This document shows, piece by piece, positions 26,833 through 35,443 of a DNA stretch of 64,000 nucleotides. Source of the stretch: Hymenobacter sediminicola (lineage in GTDB: Bacteria; Bacteroidota; Bacteroidia; Cytophagales; Hymenobacteraceae); assembly GCF_014250515.1 (NCBI RefSeq), contig NZ_CP060202.1:1299001-1363000 (forward strand). Reading direction: 5' to 3'. The notes beneath the pieces are model-generated. The model searched no databases, was not told the DNA's origin, and saw only the letters and a program-made list of their open reading frames with translations. Position numbers and translations under genes: made by a program. The first letter of the stretch is position 1. The number at the start of each line of letters is the position of its first letter.

Positions 26833-27954
26833 CTACTCGCGCACCACGCGCCGCACGGCCACGCCGGCTTCGGTCTGCACACGGAGCAGGGCCACACCCC
26901 GGAACGCTCCGAACAGTGTAGCGGGCAACTCCGTTTCGCGGGAAGCATGCGGCAGCGTGTGGCAGAACAAAAGGCGGCCGGTCAGGTCGGTGGCGGTGAT
27001 AGTAGTAGCACCAGCTGCGGGCAGTAGCAGGTGTAGCGGAGCCGTGCCCCCCGACGGATTGGGATAGAAGCGAAGCGCCGATTCGGGCAATTGACTGCTG
27101 GTGCCAAGCACACCCAGACGGCGGTATATGTCGCGGTATTCTATTGCCGAAATAACTTCCTGCGCTGCTACCTGCGTGGTCGTAATGGTAAGCAGCGGCA
27201 CATGCTGGCCTACCGCCAGCCACTTGTATTCGCGCACGATAGGCAACTCAAAACCCTGGCTGATGCCGCCCGCCGAAATACTGTCGCGGTCCTCAATGCG
27301 GCTCACTACACGCACCGTCTGGTACGTGCCGAACGGCGTGGTGAGGCGGCCCCAGGCATCTGCTTTGTTCACCCGCTTGCGCTCCTGGCTCAGGTAGCCG
27401 GTGCCCGGCACGTTGATGCTGAAAAACGAGTTGCTGGAGTCCGGGGCGCTGGCAAAGCTGAGCGGGAACCGGTAGATAACGTCCTGCTGAGCAGCGCTGG
27501 CATACGTGACAGGTACCGCCGTGCCCGCCAGCGTGCCACCATAGCCCACAGAGCGAAAGTCCGCATTCGAGGCGTTGAAAAACTGGTAGGGGTCGGTGAT
27601 GGGCAGCGAGAAGCCCGGCGGCAGCGGCACACTCTGCGGCGCCGCTACGGTGGCGCGGTTGCTGCCGCTGAAGAGCGAATTGAAGGTAAGCGTGTACAGC
27701 GGTTGGCTGGGAACAGTAGTGAAGCGAGCCACATTTTGGGCGGTAGCTACCAACGTGCTGTAGTTCCAAGTTTGGTTGGCGCCGCGCTGAGTCAGGGGCG
27801 GCGCACCGGCCGGCAGCACCAGCGCCGCCGTGCTTTGACGGAGCGTATCGGTAGCTACCGGCATATCGGCGCGGGTAATATTCGGCGACTGAGCCCGGGC
27901 CGTGACGGCACCGGCTAGCAGCAGGAACAGGAAAAGCGGGTAGCGTTGCAGCAT
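26833..27954 (-). CDS. Secreted protein with T9SS type A sorting domain
   Basis: The 373-residue product has a signal peptide (MLQRYPLFLF to ARAQ, about residue 22), a beta-rich middle without a recognised catalytic motif, and a C-terminal domain of about 80 residues. This domain begins LRFYPNPSGGTAPLHLLL and ends GVALLRVQTEAGVAVRRVV, the pattern of the type IX secretion sorting domain (TIGR04183-like). It should therefore cross the outer membrane through the T9SS and be attached or released. An upstream in-frame start at 28023 would spoil the signal peptide. The function of the mature protein is unknown. Confidence 0.85.
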   Translation of the reverse strand: MLQRYPLFLFLLLAGAVTARAQSPNITRADMPVATDTLRQSTAALVLPAGAPPLTQRGANQTWNYSTLVATAQNVARFTTVPSQPLYTLTFNSLFSGSNRATVAAPQSVPLPPGFSLPITDPYQFFNASNADFRSVGYGGTLAGTAVPVTYASAAQQDVIYRFPLSFASAPDSSNSFFSINVPGTGYLSQERKRVNKADAWGRLTTPFGTYQTVRVVSRIEDRDSISAGGISQGFELPIVREYKWLAVGQHVPLLTITTTQVAAQEVISAIEYRDIYRRLGVLGTSSQLPESALRFYPNPSGGTAPLHLLLPAAGATTITATDLTGRLLFCHTLPHASRETELPATLFGAFRGVALLRVQTEAGVAVRRVVRE

Positions 27955-28049
27955 AACAGAAGGAATTGCGCCGGAAAATATCAGGAACCCGAATATAGCA
28001 CCTGGGCCCACTAGTCGCCGCATCCGGCCTCTGCGTCGTACCTTGCAGT

Positions 28050-28526
28050 ATGCTTCCTCCTGAAGAACGCCGCCTTCAGACCCTGGGCCGGCTGCTCAAT
28101 CAGCCGGAGGGGTTTCCGCCCACGGCCTGGCTCTGTGCCCCGCCCGATGTTAGCCGCTGGCACCCCGATATGCCGGCGGCCGTGCTGCTTGTTGCGGCTG
28201 CCGGACAGGCCGTGCCTACGCCGCCCGGTCTGGTGCGCACGCTGTTCATGGACGAAGTGCAATTGGTGATGGAGCGGCTGCTGGCCCAGATTCCGGGGGC
28301 TCCGGCCACGCTCCGCGTCGATATTCTGGCCCGCTACAAAACCCGCCACGAGTTTCCAGCTCTCACTAGCCACCCCGATACGCTGGCTGACCACTTGGCT
28401 GAGGCCGTACAGGCCGGCGGCCTCAGCGCGCCTGCCGCGCTGGCGCACCTGCGCAAGTATTTCTCCCACTTCACGCCCGAAGCCGCCGAGCGTATTCTGG
28501 CCCAGGCATTCCGGCGGCTGAAGTGA
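28050..28526 (+). CDS. Conserved-looking hypothetical protein
   Basis: This 158-residue soluble protein has no family I recognise. It is mostly alpha-helical, with LPPEERRLQTLGRLLNQPEG at the start, a DEVQLVMERLLAQI helix near residue 70 and LRKYFSHFTPEAAERILAQA near the end. The gene is divergent from the T9SS cargo gene with a 95-base spacer, and it is followed by a 36-bp palindrome. The coding frame is clean and composition matches its neighbours, so it is probably a real gene of unknown function. Confidence 0.7.
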   Translation: MLPPEERRLQTLGRLLNQPEGFPPTAWLCAPPDVSRWHPDMPAAVLLVAAAGQAVPTPPGLVRTLFMDEVQLVMERLLAQIPGAPATLRVDILARYKTRHEFPALTSHPDTLADHLAEAVQAGGLSAPAALAHLRKYFSHFTPEAAERILAQAFRRLK

Positions 28527-28541
28527 GGCACAAAAAACTGT

Positions 28542-28630
28542 CTGTCATCCTGAGCAACGCGAAGGACCTTGTCACGCTGAACAGAATCGTTCTGGCGTGA
28601 CAAGGTCCTTCGCGTTGCTCAGGATGACAG
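28542..28630. repeat. Long intergenic palindrome with 36-bp perfect arms
   Basis: Perfect 36-bp arms (28542-28577 and 28595-28630) flank a 17-base spacer that itself can fold (CAGAA-TCG-TTCTG). The arm contains GTCATCCTGAGC and CGCGAAGGACCTT, which look like a mobile intergenic repeat (REP/MITE-like) rather than a plain terminator. It lies between the hypothetical gene and the CoA-transferase B gene, where both genes converge. Confidence 0.85.
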
Positions 28631-28654
28631 GTGAGTGAATCACCATTTACTGAT

Positions 28655-29314
28655 TTACACCCCCGTCATTTCCGGAATTTCGCCGCGCACGACCAGCTTG
28701 CCGGCAGTAGCCGCCTGAATCTGCTCTACCGTGACGCCAGGTGCCCGCTCGCGCAACACAAATCCGTCGGGCGTCACGTCAATGACGGCCAGCTCCGTGA
28801 CAATCTTTTTCACGCAACGCAGACCAGTGATGGGCAGGGTGCAGGCTGGCAGCAGCTTGCTGCTGCCGTCGCGGGCTACGTGCTGCATGGCCACGATGAT
28901 GTTTTTGGCGGAAGCTACCAGGTCCATGGCGCCGCCCATGCCTTTCACCATCTTGCCCGGAATCTTCCAGTTGGCAATGTCGCCGTTTTCGGAAACCTCC
29001 ATGGCGCCCAGAATGGTCAGGTCCACATGCTCGCCCCGAATCATGCCGAACGAGTCGGCGGAGGAGAAGAGGCTGGAGCCCGGCAGCGTGGTTACGGTCT
29101 GCTTGCCGGCGTTGATCAGGTCGGGGTCTACCTCGGCGTCGGTGGGGAAAGGGCCCATGCCCAGCAGCCCGTTTTCGCTCTGCAGCTCCACGTTAATGCC
29201 TTCGGGAATATAGTTGGCCACCAGCGTCGGGATGCCGATGCCCAGGTTGACGTAAGAGTTGTTCTGTACTTCCTGCGCAATGCGCCGGGCAATGCCGTGT
29301 TTGTCGAGTGCCAT
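28655..29314 (-). CDS. scoB: 3-oxoacid CoA-transferase subunit B
   Basis: This is the beta subunit of a 3-oxoacid (succinyl-CoA:acetoacetate type) CoA-transferase, used in ketone-body and acetoacetate metabolism. The 219-residue product has [13 protein letters not shown] near the N-terminus and the catalytic glutamate in QSENG (Glu47), with a [14 protein letters not shown] block further on. Subunit A is encoded about 130 bases upstream on the same strand, so the two should form one enzyme. The intergenic space contains a long inverted repeat. Confidence 0.94.
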   Translation of the reverse strand: MALDKHGIARRIAQEVQNNSYVNLGIGIPTLVANYIPEGINVELQSENGLLGMGPFPTDAEVDPDLINAGKQTVTTLPGSSLFSSADSFGMIRGEHVDLTILGAMEVSENGDIANWKIPGKMVKGMGGAMDLVASAKNIIVAMQHVARDGSSKLLPACTLPITGLRCVKKIVTELAVIDVTPDGFVLRERAPGVTVEQIQAATAGKLVVRGEIPEMTGV

Positions 29315-29334
29315 AGTGGGTTTTTATGAGGTCG

Positions 29335-29429
29335 TCATGCAGAGCGGAGCGAAGCATCTCGCGTGCTGACACAGGATTACTATTGCAACGTCAGCACGCG
29401 AGATGCTTCGGCTGCGCCTCTGCATGACG
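29335..29429. repeat. Intergenic inverted repeat between scoA and scoB
   Basis: Arms of 37 and 39 bases (29335-29371 and 29391-29429) match except for a small mismatch near GCGGAG/GGCGCAGC. The core is GAAGCATCTCGCGTGCTGAC, and the spacer is 19 bases. It sits inside the scoA-scoB pair and so would lie in their shared transcript. Confidence 0.8.
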
Positions 29430-29442
29430 TTCTGATTTATTG

Positions 29443-30138
29443 CTAGGCGCGCACCGTGCGCTGCTCGATGCGCTTCTCGTAGTGCTGGCCCTGATAAATG
29501 CGCTGCACGAAAATGCCGGGCGTATGAATGTGGTTGGGGTCCAGCTCGCCGGCAGGCACCAGCTCTTCTACTTCCGCCACCGTGATTTTGCCGGCCGTCG
29601 CCATCATGGGGTTGAAGTTGCGCGCCGTGCCTTTGAACACCAAGTTGCCGGCCGTATCGCCTTTCCAGGCCTTCACGAAGGCATAATCAGCGTGCAGGGC
29701 GGATTCCAGTAGGTACATCTTGCCGTTGAACTCACGGCTTTCCTTGCCTTCGCCCACCTCCGTACCGTAGCCGGCCGGCGTGTAGAATGCCGGAATACCT
29801 GCGCCACCGGCCCGGCACCGCTCGGCCAGCGTGCCCTGCGGAATCAGCTCTACTTCCAGCTCGCCAGAGAGCAGCTGCCGCTCAAACTCGGCATTCTCGC
29901 CCACGTAGCTGGAAATCATCTTCTTCACCTGCCGGGTCTGCAGCAGCAGCCCGATGCCGAAATCATCGACGCCGGCGTTGTTGCTGATGCAGGTCAGGTT
30001 TTTCACGCCGAGGCGCAGAATTTCCCGGATGCTGTTCTCGGGAATGCCGCATAGGCCGAAGCCGCCCAGCATGAGGGTCATGCCGTCGGTGAGGCCGCGC
30101 AGGGCTTCTTCCGGGCCGGCTACTACTTTATTGATCAT
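29443..30138 (-). CDS. scoA: 3-oxoacid CoA-transferase subunit A
   Basis: This is the alpha subunit partner of the downstream scoB product, and together they move CoA between succinyl-CoA and acetoacetate or similar acids. The 231-residue product has the family's MLMLGGFGLCGIPE block near residue 20, followed by NLTCISNNAGVDDFG. The ATG at 30138 (MINKVVAGPEEAL) gives the usual start. The frame is open to 30219, but the extension is not conserved in type. A near-consensus box (TACCTTTC on the minus strand, near 30165) may be its promoter. Confidence 0.93.
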   Translation of the reverse strand: MINKVVAGPEEALRGLTDGMTLMLGGFGLCGIPENSIREILRLGVKNLTCISNNAGVDDFGIGLLLQTRQVKKMISSYVGENAEFERQLLSGELEVELIPQGTLAERCRAGGAGIPAFYTPAGYGTEVGEGKESREFNGKMYLLESALHADYAFVKAWKGDTAGNLVFKGTARNFNPMMATAGKITVAEVEELVPAGELDPNHIHTPGIFVQRIYQGQHYEKRIEQRTVRA

Positions 30139-30193
30139 AGGAAGGGTGGGATGTTTGGGAGCGGAAAGGTAGAGAGAACTACGAAAACCGCCC

Positions 30194-30298
30194 GCCATCC
30201 GAAGACTTCCGCGAATCAAGCGGCAACGCAGGACCTTCTCCCACGACTGAACGAGTTGCTTCAGCGGAAGAAAGTCCTGCGTCGTCGCTCCGGATGGC
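30194..30298. repeat. Imperfect intergenic palindrome upstream of scoA
   Basis: The outer arms GCCATCCG and CGGATGGC and inner arms around GCAGGACCTTCT and AGAAAGTCCTGC can fold into an interrupted hairpin of about 105 bases. The GGACCTT core is shared with the 28542-28630 palindrome. It separates ribF from scoA. Confidence 0.7.
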
Positions 30299-30313
30299 AG
30301 GTGTAGTGGCTGC

Positions 30314-31267
30314 TTAGCCGCCTATCAGGTGGCGGCGGGCATCAGCGGCATCCAGCGCCAGTTGGGCTTTCAGCTCATCGAGGCCGTTGAATTTCTGCTC
30401 GTCGCGGAGGCGGGCCACAAACTCCACCGTCAGCGGCTGGTCGTACAGGTCGCCGTCGAAGTCGAGCAGGTGCGCCTCTACGGTCTGGGCCAAGTCGCCG
30501 CCGATGGTGGGGCGCACGCCAATATTGAGCATGGCCGGGTGGTGCGTACCCGCGGCCGTAGTGGCCATCACGGCATACACGCCGCGGGCCGGCGTCAACT
30601 TCAGTGGTTCCTCACACACAATGTTGGCCGTGGGCCAGCCAATAGTGCGGCCCAGCTGCCGGCCTTTCACCACCATGCCCGTGAGCGGGTAGGAGTAGCC
30701 GAGGTAGCGGTTGGCCGTGAGAATGTCGCCGCTTTCGATGGCGCGCCGGATGCGGGTGCTGCTCACGCCCACGGCGTCCACGTCTTCGCGCGGAATTTCC
30801 TCCACGCTCATGCCGTAGCGGTCCGCGTTCTGGCGCAGGTAGTCGAAGCCTCCCTCCCGGTTTTTGCCGAAGCGGTGGTCGTAGCCGATGACCAGTTTGC
30901 TGGTGCCCACCGTGCGCAGCAGAATGTTCTGAATGTACTCCTCCGAGGTCCAGGCCGCAAATTCCCGGGTGAAAGGCACGACCAGCAGATAATCAACGCC
31001 AAATTCCGCCAGCTTGGCCGCGCGCTCGTCCAGGGTATTAAGCAGCCGCAGCGCCAGCATTTCGGGGTGGGAAGGCGGCGGCCCCAGCACCAGCCGCGGG
31101 TGCGGCCAGTAGGTAATCACCACGGCCGGCCCGCCGCTGTGCGTTGCCACCTCACACAGGCGCCGCAGAATCTGCTGGTGTCCTACATGCACGCCATCAA
31201 ACGTGCCGCTGGTTACTACGGCATTCGATAAATACGGAAATTCGGCAGGATCGTGAACAATGAGCAT
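30314..31267 (-). CDS. ribF: Bifunctional riboflavin kinase/FAD synthetase
   Basis: This enzyme turns riboflavin into FMN and then FAD. The 317-residue protein has the N-terminal adenylyltransferase motif GTFDGVHVGHQQIL (about residues 21-34), the SSTRIR motif near 168 and the C-terminal flavokinase domain with GWPTANI (about 208-214) and a catalytic Glu in VEAHLLDFDGDLY. The length is normal for RibF. It is part of the minus-strand run that also holds truB and uppP, a common order in Bacteroidota. Confidence 0.95.
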   Translation of the reverse strand: MLIVHDPAEFPYLSNAVVTSGTFDGVHVGHQQILRRLCEVATHSGGPAVVITYWPHPRLVLGPPPSHPEMLALRLLNTLDERAAKLAEFGVDYLLVVPFTREFAAWTSEEYIQNILLRTVGTSKLVIGYDHRFGKNREGGFDYLRQNADRYGMSVEEIPREDVDAVGVSSTRIRRAIESGDILTANRYLGYSYPLTGMVVKGRQLGRTIGWPTANIVCEEPLKLTPARGVYAVMATTAAGTHHPAMLNIGVRPTIGGDLAQTVEAHLLDFDGDLYDQPLTVEFVARLRDEQKFNGLDELKAQLALDAADARRHLIGG

Positions 31268-31285
31268 ACGGAAAGGCGAAGGCCG

Positions 31286-32242
31286 CTACCGAAACTGGCC
31301 GGCGTAGTGGCTTTGTTGCAGGAATTGCCGGCAATCGGCAATGTTGAGAATATCGTGTACGGCTTGGCGCTTGTCGGTGGCGCGGCTGTAGTAGGCCTTA
31401 CAAATCTGGTAGCCGATGTAGTAACCCAAATCGGAGGGCCGGCCGGCCGGTCGGTCACCTCCGTAAAGCCAATTCGCGAAGCTGTCATTTTCGCCCAGGT
31501 TCTGGTCGCGGGCAAACTCCTGCCACAGCTGCTTTTCGCGGCCAACGGCGTACTCATATGGCTCCGTTTTTACGATGCGACCTGAGGCCAGCTCTGCCAC
31601 AAAATCGGCCCCGCCCTCAATCAGGCACTGCTCTAGCAGGATGCGGTATTTGTACGGAATGTTCTGCTGCAGATGCACGGCCTCGTGTGCGGCCAGTGCG
31701 GGCATGTCGGCGGGGGCATTCATTTCGGCGCTTAGCAGCAACCCTACGGCTTGGGCATTGCCTCCCACGCCGAATATTCCTATGCCGAAAATGACGGGCG
31801 GAAAAGTGGCTGCCGGATACAGGTTTTTCAGTGCCAGATAGGTGGCTCGGCAAGCGGGCACGGCCGAAGCCATCCGCTCAGAGCTGGCCCGAATACGGAG
31901 GTAGTCGGCGCGGCGGCGGCGCACCACGGCCCGCAGCGAATCGGCGTTGGCCAGCCCGTTTTTCTCCAGTAGAATGCGGGTGCCCGGCGTGGCAGGCTGC
32001 CAGTAAAGCGTAGCAAACAGATTGCCGGGCATACCTGCCGCATCCGCATCAAACGCCCGCCAGAAATTGGTCACGTCCTGCGTTTCGAAGCGGACCTTCA
32101 ATGGAGCTGCCTCCCGGGCTGGGATAGTTGGAACTGGCTGAATAGGGGCCTTTTTGGTAGCAGGCGTTGTGTTCTGCGCCCAAGTGCGAGGGCCGCACAG
32201 TAGCAGAGCAAGCAGCAATGGGTACAAACGGGACGTAACCAT
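31286..32242 (-). CDS. DUF2268-like putative zinc metalloprotease
   Basis: The 318-residue product has a signal peptide (residues 1-22, ending TWAQ), a proline-rich linker and a zincin-type HEAVH motif (His186, Glu187, His190). An IEGGADFVAEL segment follows that can supply the third ligand. This fits DUF2268-like putative Zn-dependent proteases of Bacteroidota. A relation to GldB-type proteins is also possible. It would act in the periplasm or be exported. It lies 18 bases before ribF on the same strand. The substrate is unknown. Confidence 0.75.
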   Translation of the reverse strand: MVTSRLYPLLLALLLCGPRTWAQNTTPATKKAPIQPVPTIPAREAAPLKVRFETQDVTNFWRAFDADAAGMPGNLFATLYWQPATPGTRILLEKNGLANADSLRAVVRRRRADYLRIRASSERMASAVPACRATYLALKNLYPAATFPPVIFGIGIFGVGGNAQAVGLLLSAEMNAPADMPALAAHEAVHLQQNIPYKYRILLEQCLIEGGADFVAELASGRIVKTEPYEYAVGREKQLWQEFARDQNLGENDSFANWLYGGDRPAGRPSDLGYYIGYQICKAYYSRATDKRQAVHDILNIADCRQFLQQSHYAGQFR

Positions 32243-32344
32243 AGTAAAACGTGGAAGCAGGTTCAGGCAGTGGGCGCAGGGCTGGCAGCAAGTCCCCAGA
32301 TCAGTCTAAACAAACCGCATTTTCCGTAAATCCCAACCACTTGC

Positions 32345-33157
32345 TTACTGAGAAGGCGTCGGTTGATCAGACGGAGCAGAGGCGTCGGCTTGGTTGGCGT
32401 TGAAAAACTCCAGCCCGGCCCGCCGCTCGGGGCGCTGTGGCCGCTGCCGGCGGGGCCGCTCCGCTTCGCCTTCCGGGCGCGGCGGGCGCATGGCCTCCAC
32501 GGCTTCCATCGTTAGGGCGTCTTCTACACGGTACTCGCCGATACGGGTGCGGACCAGCTTAGTGAGGTGGGCGCCACAGCCCAGCGCGGTACCAAAGTCG
32601 CGGGCGAGGCTGCGGATATAGGTGCCTTTGGAGCAGGTGACACGGAAATCCACGTCGGGCAGTGCAATGCGCGTGATTTCAAACTCCCGGATGGTAACCA
32701 GCTTGCTTTTGATTTCGGCTTCGTCGCCGCGGCGGGCCACCTCGTAGGCTCGCTCGCCGTTCACTTTCACGGCCGAAAACAGCGGCGGCGTCTGCGCAAT
32801 CTGGCCCACGAATGGTGCGGTGGCCGCCCGGATTTCGTCTTCGGTGAGGTGCTCCCACGGCAGCTCAGCATCTACGGCCGTTTCCAGATCGAAGCTGGGC
32901 GTCGTCTGGCCGAGGCGGAAGGTGCCGGTGTATTCCTTTTCCTGGGCCTGAATCTGGTCGATTTCCTTGGTTTTCTTGCCGGTGCACAGAATCAGCAGGC
33001 CGGTAGCCAAGGGGTCGAGGGTGCCGGCATGGCCGATTTTCTTTATGCGCAGCGTGTTCTTCACCTTGCGCACCACGTCAAACGAAGTCCAGGTAAGTGG
33101 CTTATCGAGGAGCAGCACTTCGCCGGCTTCGAAATCAAATGAGCGGGGAGTATCCAT
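32345..33157 (-). CDS. truB: tRNA pseudouridine-55 synthase
   Basis: TruB makes the universal pseudouridine 55 in the T-loop of tRNAs. The 270-residue product has the catalytic aspartate in [12 protein letters not shown] (Asp48), then [10 protein letters not shown], a [15 protein letters not shown] block and the PUA-like end. Its C-terminal tail of about 40 residues is arginine- and proline-rich ([17 protein letters not shown]) and is not part of the core enzyme. It lies 5 bases after the uppP stop codon, and the ATG at 33157 is chosen for the typical start. Confidence 0.95.
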   Translation of the reverse strand: MDTPRSFDFEAGEVLLLDKPLTWTSFDVVRKVKNTLRIKKIGHAGTLDPLATGLLILCTGKKTKEIDQIQAQEKEYTGTFRLGQTTPSFDLETAVDAELPWEHLTEDEIRAATAPFVGQIAQTPPLFSAVKVNGERAYEVARRGDEAEIKSKLVTIREFEITRIALPDVDFRVTCSKGTYIRSLARDFGTALGCGAHLTKLVRTRIGEYRVEDALTMEAVEAMRPPRPEGEAERPRRQRPQRPERRAGLEFFNANQADASAPSDQPTPSQ

Positions 33158-33161
33158 GGTA

Positions 33162-33950
33162 TTAGATGAGCTGCATAGGAATGCCCAGCGCAATCATAAC
33201 CAGAATGACCACGCCCACGATGATGCGGTAGAAACCGAAAGCGCGGAAACCAAAGCGCGATACAAAATTCACGAACGACTTCACCGCCAGCAGGCCCACG
33301 ATGAACGCCACAACGTTGCCGAACAGCAGCAGCTTAATATCATCGGCGCCGGGAGCCGCTATTTTGTAGGTCTTGTAGAGTTGGTAAGCGGTGATGACAA
33401 ACATGGTCGGCACAGCCAGCAGAAATGAAAAGTCAGCGGCCGAGCGACGGTCGAAGCCCTGAGCCAGGCCGCCGACGATGGTGGCCGCCGAGCGGCTCAC
33501 GCCGGGCACCAGCGCCAGACACTGAAACAGCCCGATGCGCAACGCCTGCGGCAGGCTGGGTGTGGTTACCTCCTTGCGCGGACTCGAAAACCACCTATCC
33601 ACGAACAGCAGCACCACGCCACCTACCACCAATGAAACGGCCACTACAGTCACGCTTTTCAGCAGCTCCTCAATGACATCTTTTAATAGGAAACCCAGAA
33701 TGCCAAACGGCAAAAACGCCACAAACAGCTTCACATAGAAGTCGAAGCTCTGCAGAAAGCGCCGCCAGTACAGCGCCACGACCGATAGGATGGCCCCCAG
33801 CTGAATAGAGGTGATGAAGGTTTCGGTGAAGGGCAATTGCCCGATGCCGAGCAGGTTGGCTACAATAATCATGTGGCCGGTGCTGCTCACGGGCAGAAAC
33901 TCCGTCAGGCCTTCGACGATGGCCAGGATCAGGGCGTACCAGTAGTTCAT
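33162..33950 (-). CDS. uppP: Undecaprenyl-diphosphatase
   Basis: UppP (BacA) recycles the undecaprenyl-diphosphate carrier used for peptidoglycan and other envelope glycans. The 262-residue protein has the N-terminal motif [16 protein letters not shown] (about residues 12-27) and the second motif [10 protein letters not shown] in a hydrophobic protein with about eight helices. Both motifs are intact. It follows DUF3098 and precedes truB on the same strand in the conserved order. Confidence 0.94.
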   Translation of the reverse strand: MNYWYALILAIVEGLTEFLPVSSTGHMIIVANLLGIGQLPFTETFITSIQLGAILSVVALYWRRFLQSFDFYVKLFVAFLPFGILGFLLKDVIEELLKSVTVVAVSLVVGGVVLLFVDRWFSSPRKEVTTPSLPQALRIGLFQCLALVPGVSRSAATIVGGLAQGFDRRSAADFSFLLAVPTMFVITAYQLYKTYKIAAPGADDIKLLLFGNVVAFIVGLLAVKSFVNFVSRFGFRAFGFYRIIVGVVILVMIALGIPMQLI

Positions 33951-34058
33951 GGGTAAAAAGTAGCGCAAAGCGCCTGCTTCGCACGTAGTTGCACGAGGTG
34001 GATAGAACCAGCCTAGTTGCGGCTGTTCAGTGGAGCATGAAGCATAGGCTTCGCGCTT

Positions 34059-34379
34059 TTAACGCTTGTATGTAGGGGCAGTAGGGGCAACAGGAGCCGC
34101 CGGCGCAGGCTGTTGGGCCAGCGTGTCGCGGGTAGTCGCATCCTGCGCCACCGGCGCGGTGGCCTGCGGCTTGGCCATAATAGCCCAGAACTCAATCAGA
34201 AAACCAACTATCAGCAGGATAGGGCCTAGCGTGATGCCCAAAAACCCTTCACCGTAGTCAGCAGAATCCAGGGTCATGGTGATGAAGCCGGCCGCTAGTA
34301 CGGCAATGCCCAGGAACATCAGGCGGTAGTTGCGCGGCCCGAAGGCGAAGCGGGGTGTTTGGGAGGAAGTAGGTTCCAT
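34059..34379 (-). CDS. DUF3098 domain membrane protein
   Basis: This small 106-residue protein has two membrane helices (about residues 20-38 and 50-68) and a proline/alanine-rich tail of about 35 residues (QPAPAAPVAPTAP). The FGPRNYRLMFLGIAVLAAGF start and the LGPILLIVGFLIEFWAIM end are typical of DUF3098, which in Bacteroidota is almost always found between ftsX and uppP. Its function is unknown, but a link to the divisome or envelope is suggested by that position. Confidence 0.87.
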   Translation of the reverse strand: MEPTSSQTPRFAFGPRNYRLMFLGIAVLAAGFITMTLDSADYGEGFLGITLGPILLIVGFLIEFWAIMAKPQATAPVAQDATTRDTLAQQPAPAAPVAPTAPTYKR

Positions 34380-34451
34380 AAGTAGCAAAGCAAGGAGCAT
34401 CAGTCTGAGCAGCGCGGCGCCTGATGCGTGGAGAAGTATGTTCGAAATCAG

Positions 34452-35345
34452 TTAATACAGATCATCCAAGGACATGCCCAGATATTTGCGCACGGCACGG
34501 TAGGAACTCAGGAAGCCGATTCCGCACCCCAGTACCACCATTAGCAGCAGCAGTGCGCCTATGAGCCGGTCGTCGCGGAGCACACGCAGGTCGGCTACCT
34601 GCAGGTAGGCATATTGAAGCAGTGCCAGCAGCAGCAGGCCCGCCAGAATGCCACTCGCCAGGCCCTGCCACGTGGCGCGGTTCAGGAACGGGCGCTGAAT
34701 GAAAAACGGAGTAGCTCCTACCAACTGCATGCTTCGGATGAGGAAACGCTGCGAGAACAGGGCCAGCTTAATTGTATTGTTGATAAGCACCGTCACGACA
34801 AATGTCAGCACTACTGCAAACCCCAGCAGCACCAGACTCAGCTTGCGCACGTTCTGGTTGATGGAACTGATGAGGCTCTGCACGTACTGGACTTCATGCA
34901 CGCCCGGCTCGGCTTTCAGTTCCCGCTCAATACGGCCCATCTGCAGCGAATCGGAGTATTCGGCGTTGATTTTCAGGATGTATGCGTCGCGCAGCGGGTT
35001 GTCGCCGAGAAAATGCTGAAAATCCTCGCCAGTCTGCTCGATGAACTGCTTCGCACCTTCCTCCTTGGACAGAAACCGCACCTGTGCCTTGCCGTCGCGC
35101 TGGGCAATGTAGGGCTTGCGGGCGAAGTCCTGCTGCAGGCGCAGCAGCTCCGTGGCGGGCAGGTTACGTTCCAGATAAACCTGCATTTCAATGTTCTCCT
35201 TCACTAAGTTGGAGAGCTTGTGTGCATGAATCAGGAGCAGCCCAAACAGCCCAATAACCAGCAACGCCAGCGTGATGCTGAACACCACCATTGTGTGGGG
35301 GTAGCTACCTAGCTTTTTCTTGCGGGTCGGGCGGGGTTGGGCCAT
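34452..35345 (-). CDS. ftsX: Cell division protein FtsX
   Basis: FtsX is the membrane part of the FtsEX ABC-type complex, which activates peptidoglycan hydrolases during division. The 297-residue product has a basic N-terminus (RPTRKKKLGSYPH), a first helix near residues 20-42, a periplasmic loop containing a SKEEGAKQFIEQTGEDF stretch, and three further helices. It ends YRAVRKYLGMSLDDLY. FtsE is not adjacent, as is usual in Bacteroidota. A TACCTTTG box sits only 8 bases upstream on the minus strand. Confidence 0.93.
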   Translation of the reverse strand: MAQPRPTRKKKLGSYPHTMVVFSITLALLVIGLFGLLLIHAHKLSNLVKENIEMQVYLERNLPATELLRLQQDFARKPYIAQRDGKAQVRFLSKEEGAKQFIEQTGEDFQHFLGDNPLRDAYILKINAEYSDSLQMGRIERELKAEPGVHEVQYVQSLISSINQNVRKLSLVLLGFAVVLTFVVTVLINNTIKLALFSQRFLIRSMQLVGATPFFIQRPFLNRATWQGLASGILAGLLLLALLQYAYLQVADLRVLRDDRLIGALLLLMVVLGCGIGFLSSYRAVRKYLGMSLDDLY

Positions 35346-35352
35346 AGAAGGG

Positions 35353-35360
35353 CAAAGGTA
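35353..35360 (-). promoter_or_regulatory. -7 promoter element abutting ftsX
   Basis: On the minus strand TACCTTTG matches the -7 consensus. It ends 8 bases before the ATG, so transcription would start at or next to the start codon and the message would be leaderless or nearly so. Confidence 0.45.
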
Positions 35361-35443
35361 ACAAAGGAGTGAAGGTAAATGAGAGAAAGAACGCCGTGCA
35401 GCATTTGGTCTGCGTATTAGGTGCTTTCTCGTCTCATCCCACC

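Noticed and set aside
25532-27067. 511-residue plus-strand open frame opposite the GNAT-nitrilase gene
   Set aside because: It is antisense to a gene with full catalytic motifs and crosses the terminator between two genes. It is a product of high GC.
30329-31231. 300-residue plus-strand open frame opposite ribF
   Set aside because: It is an antisense shadow of ribF, whose motifs are complete.
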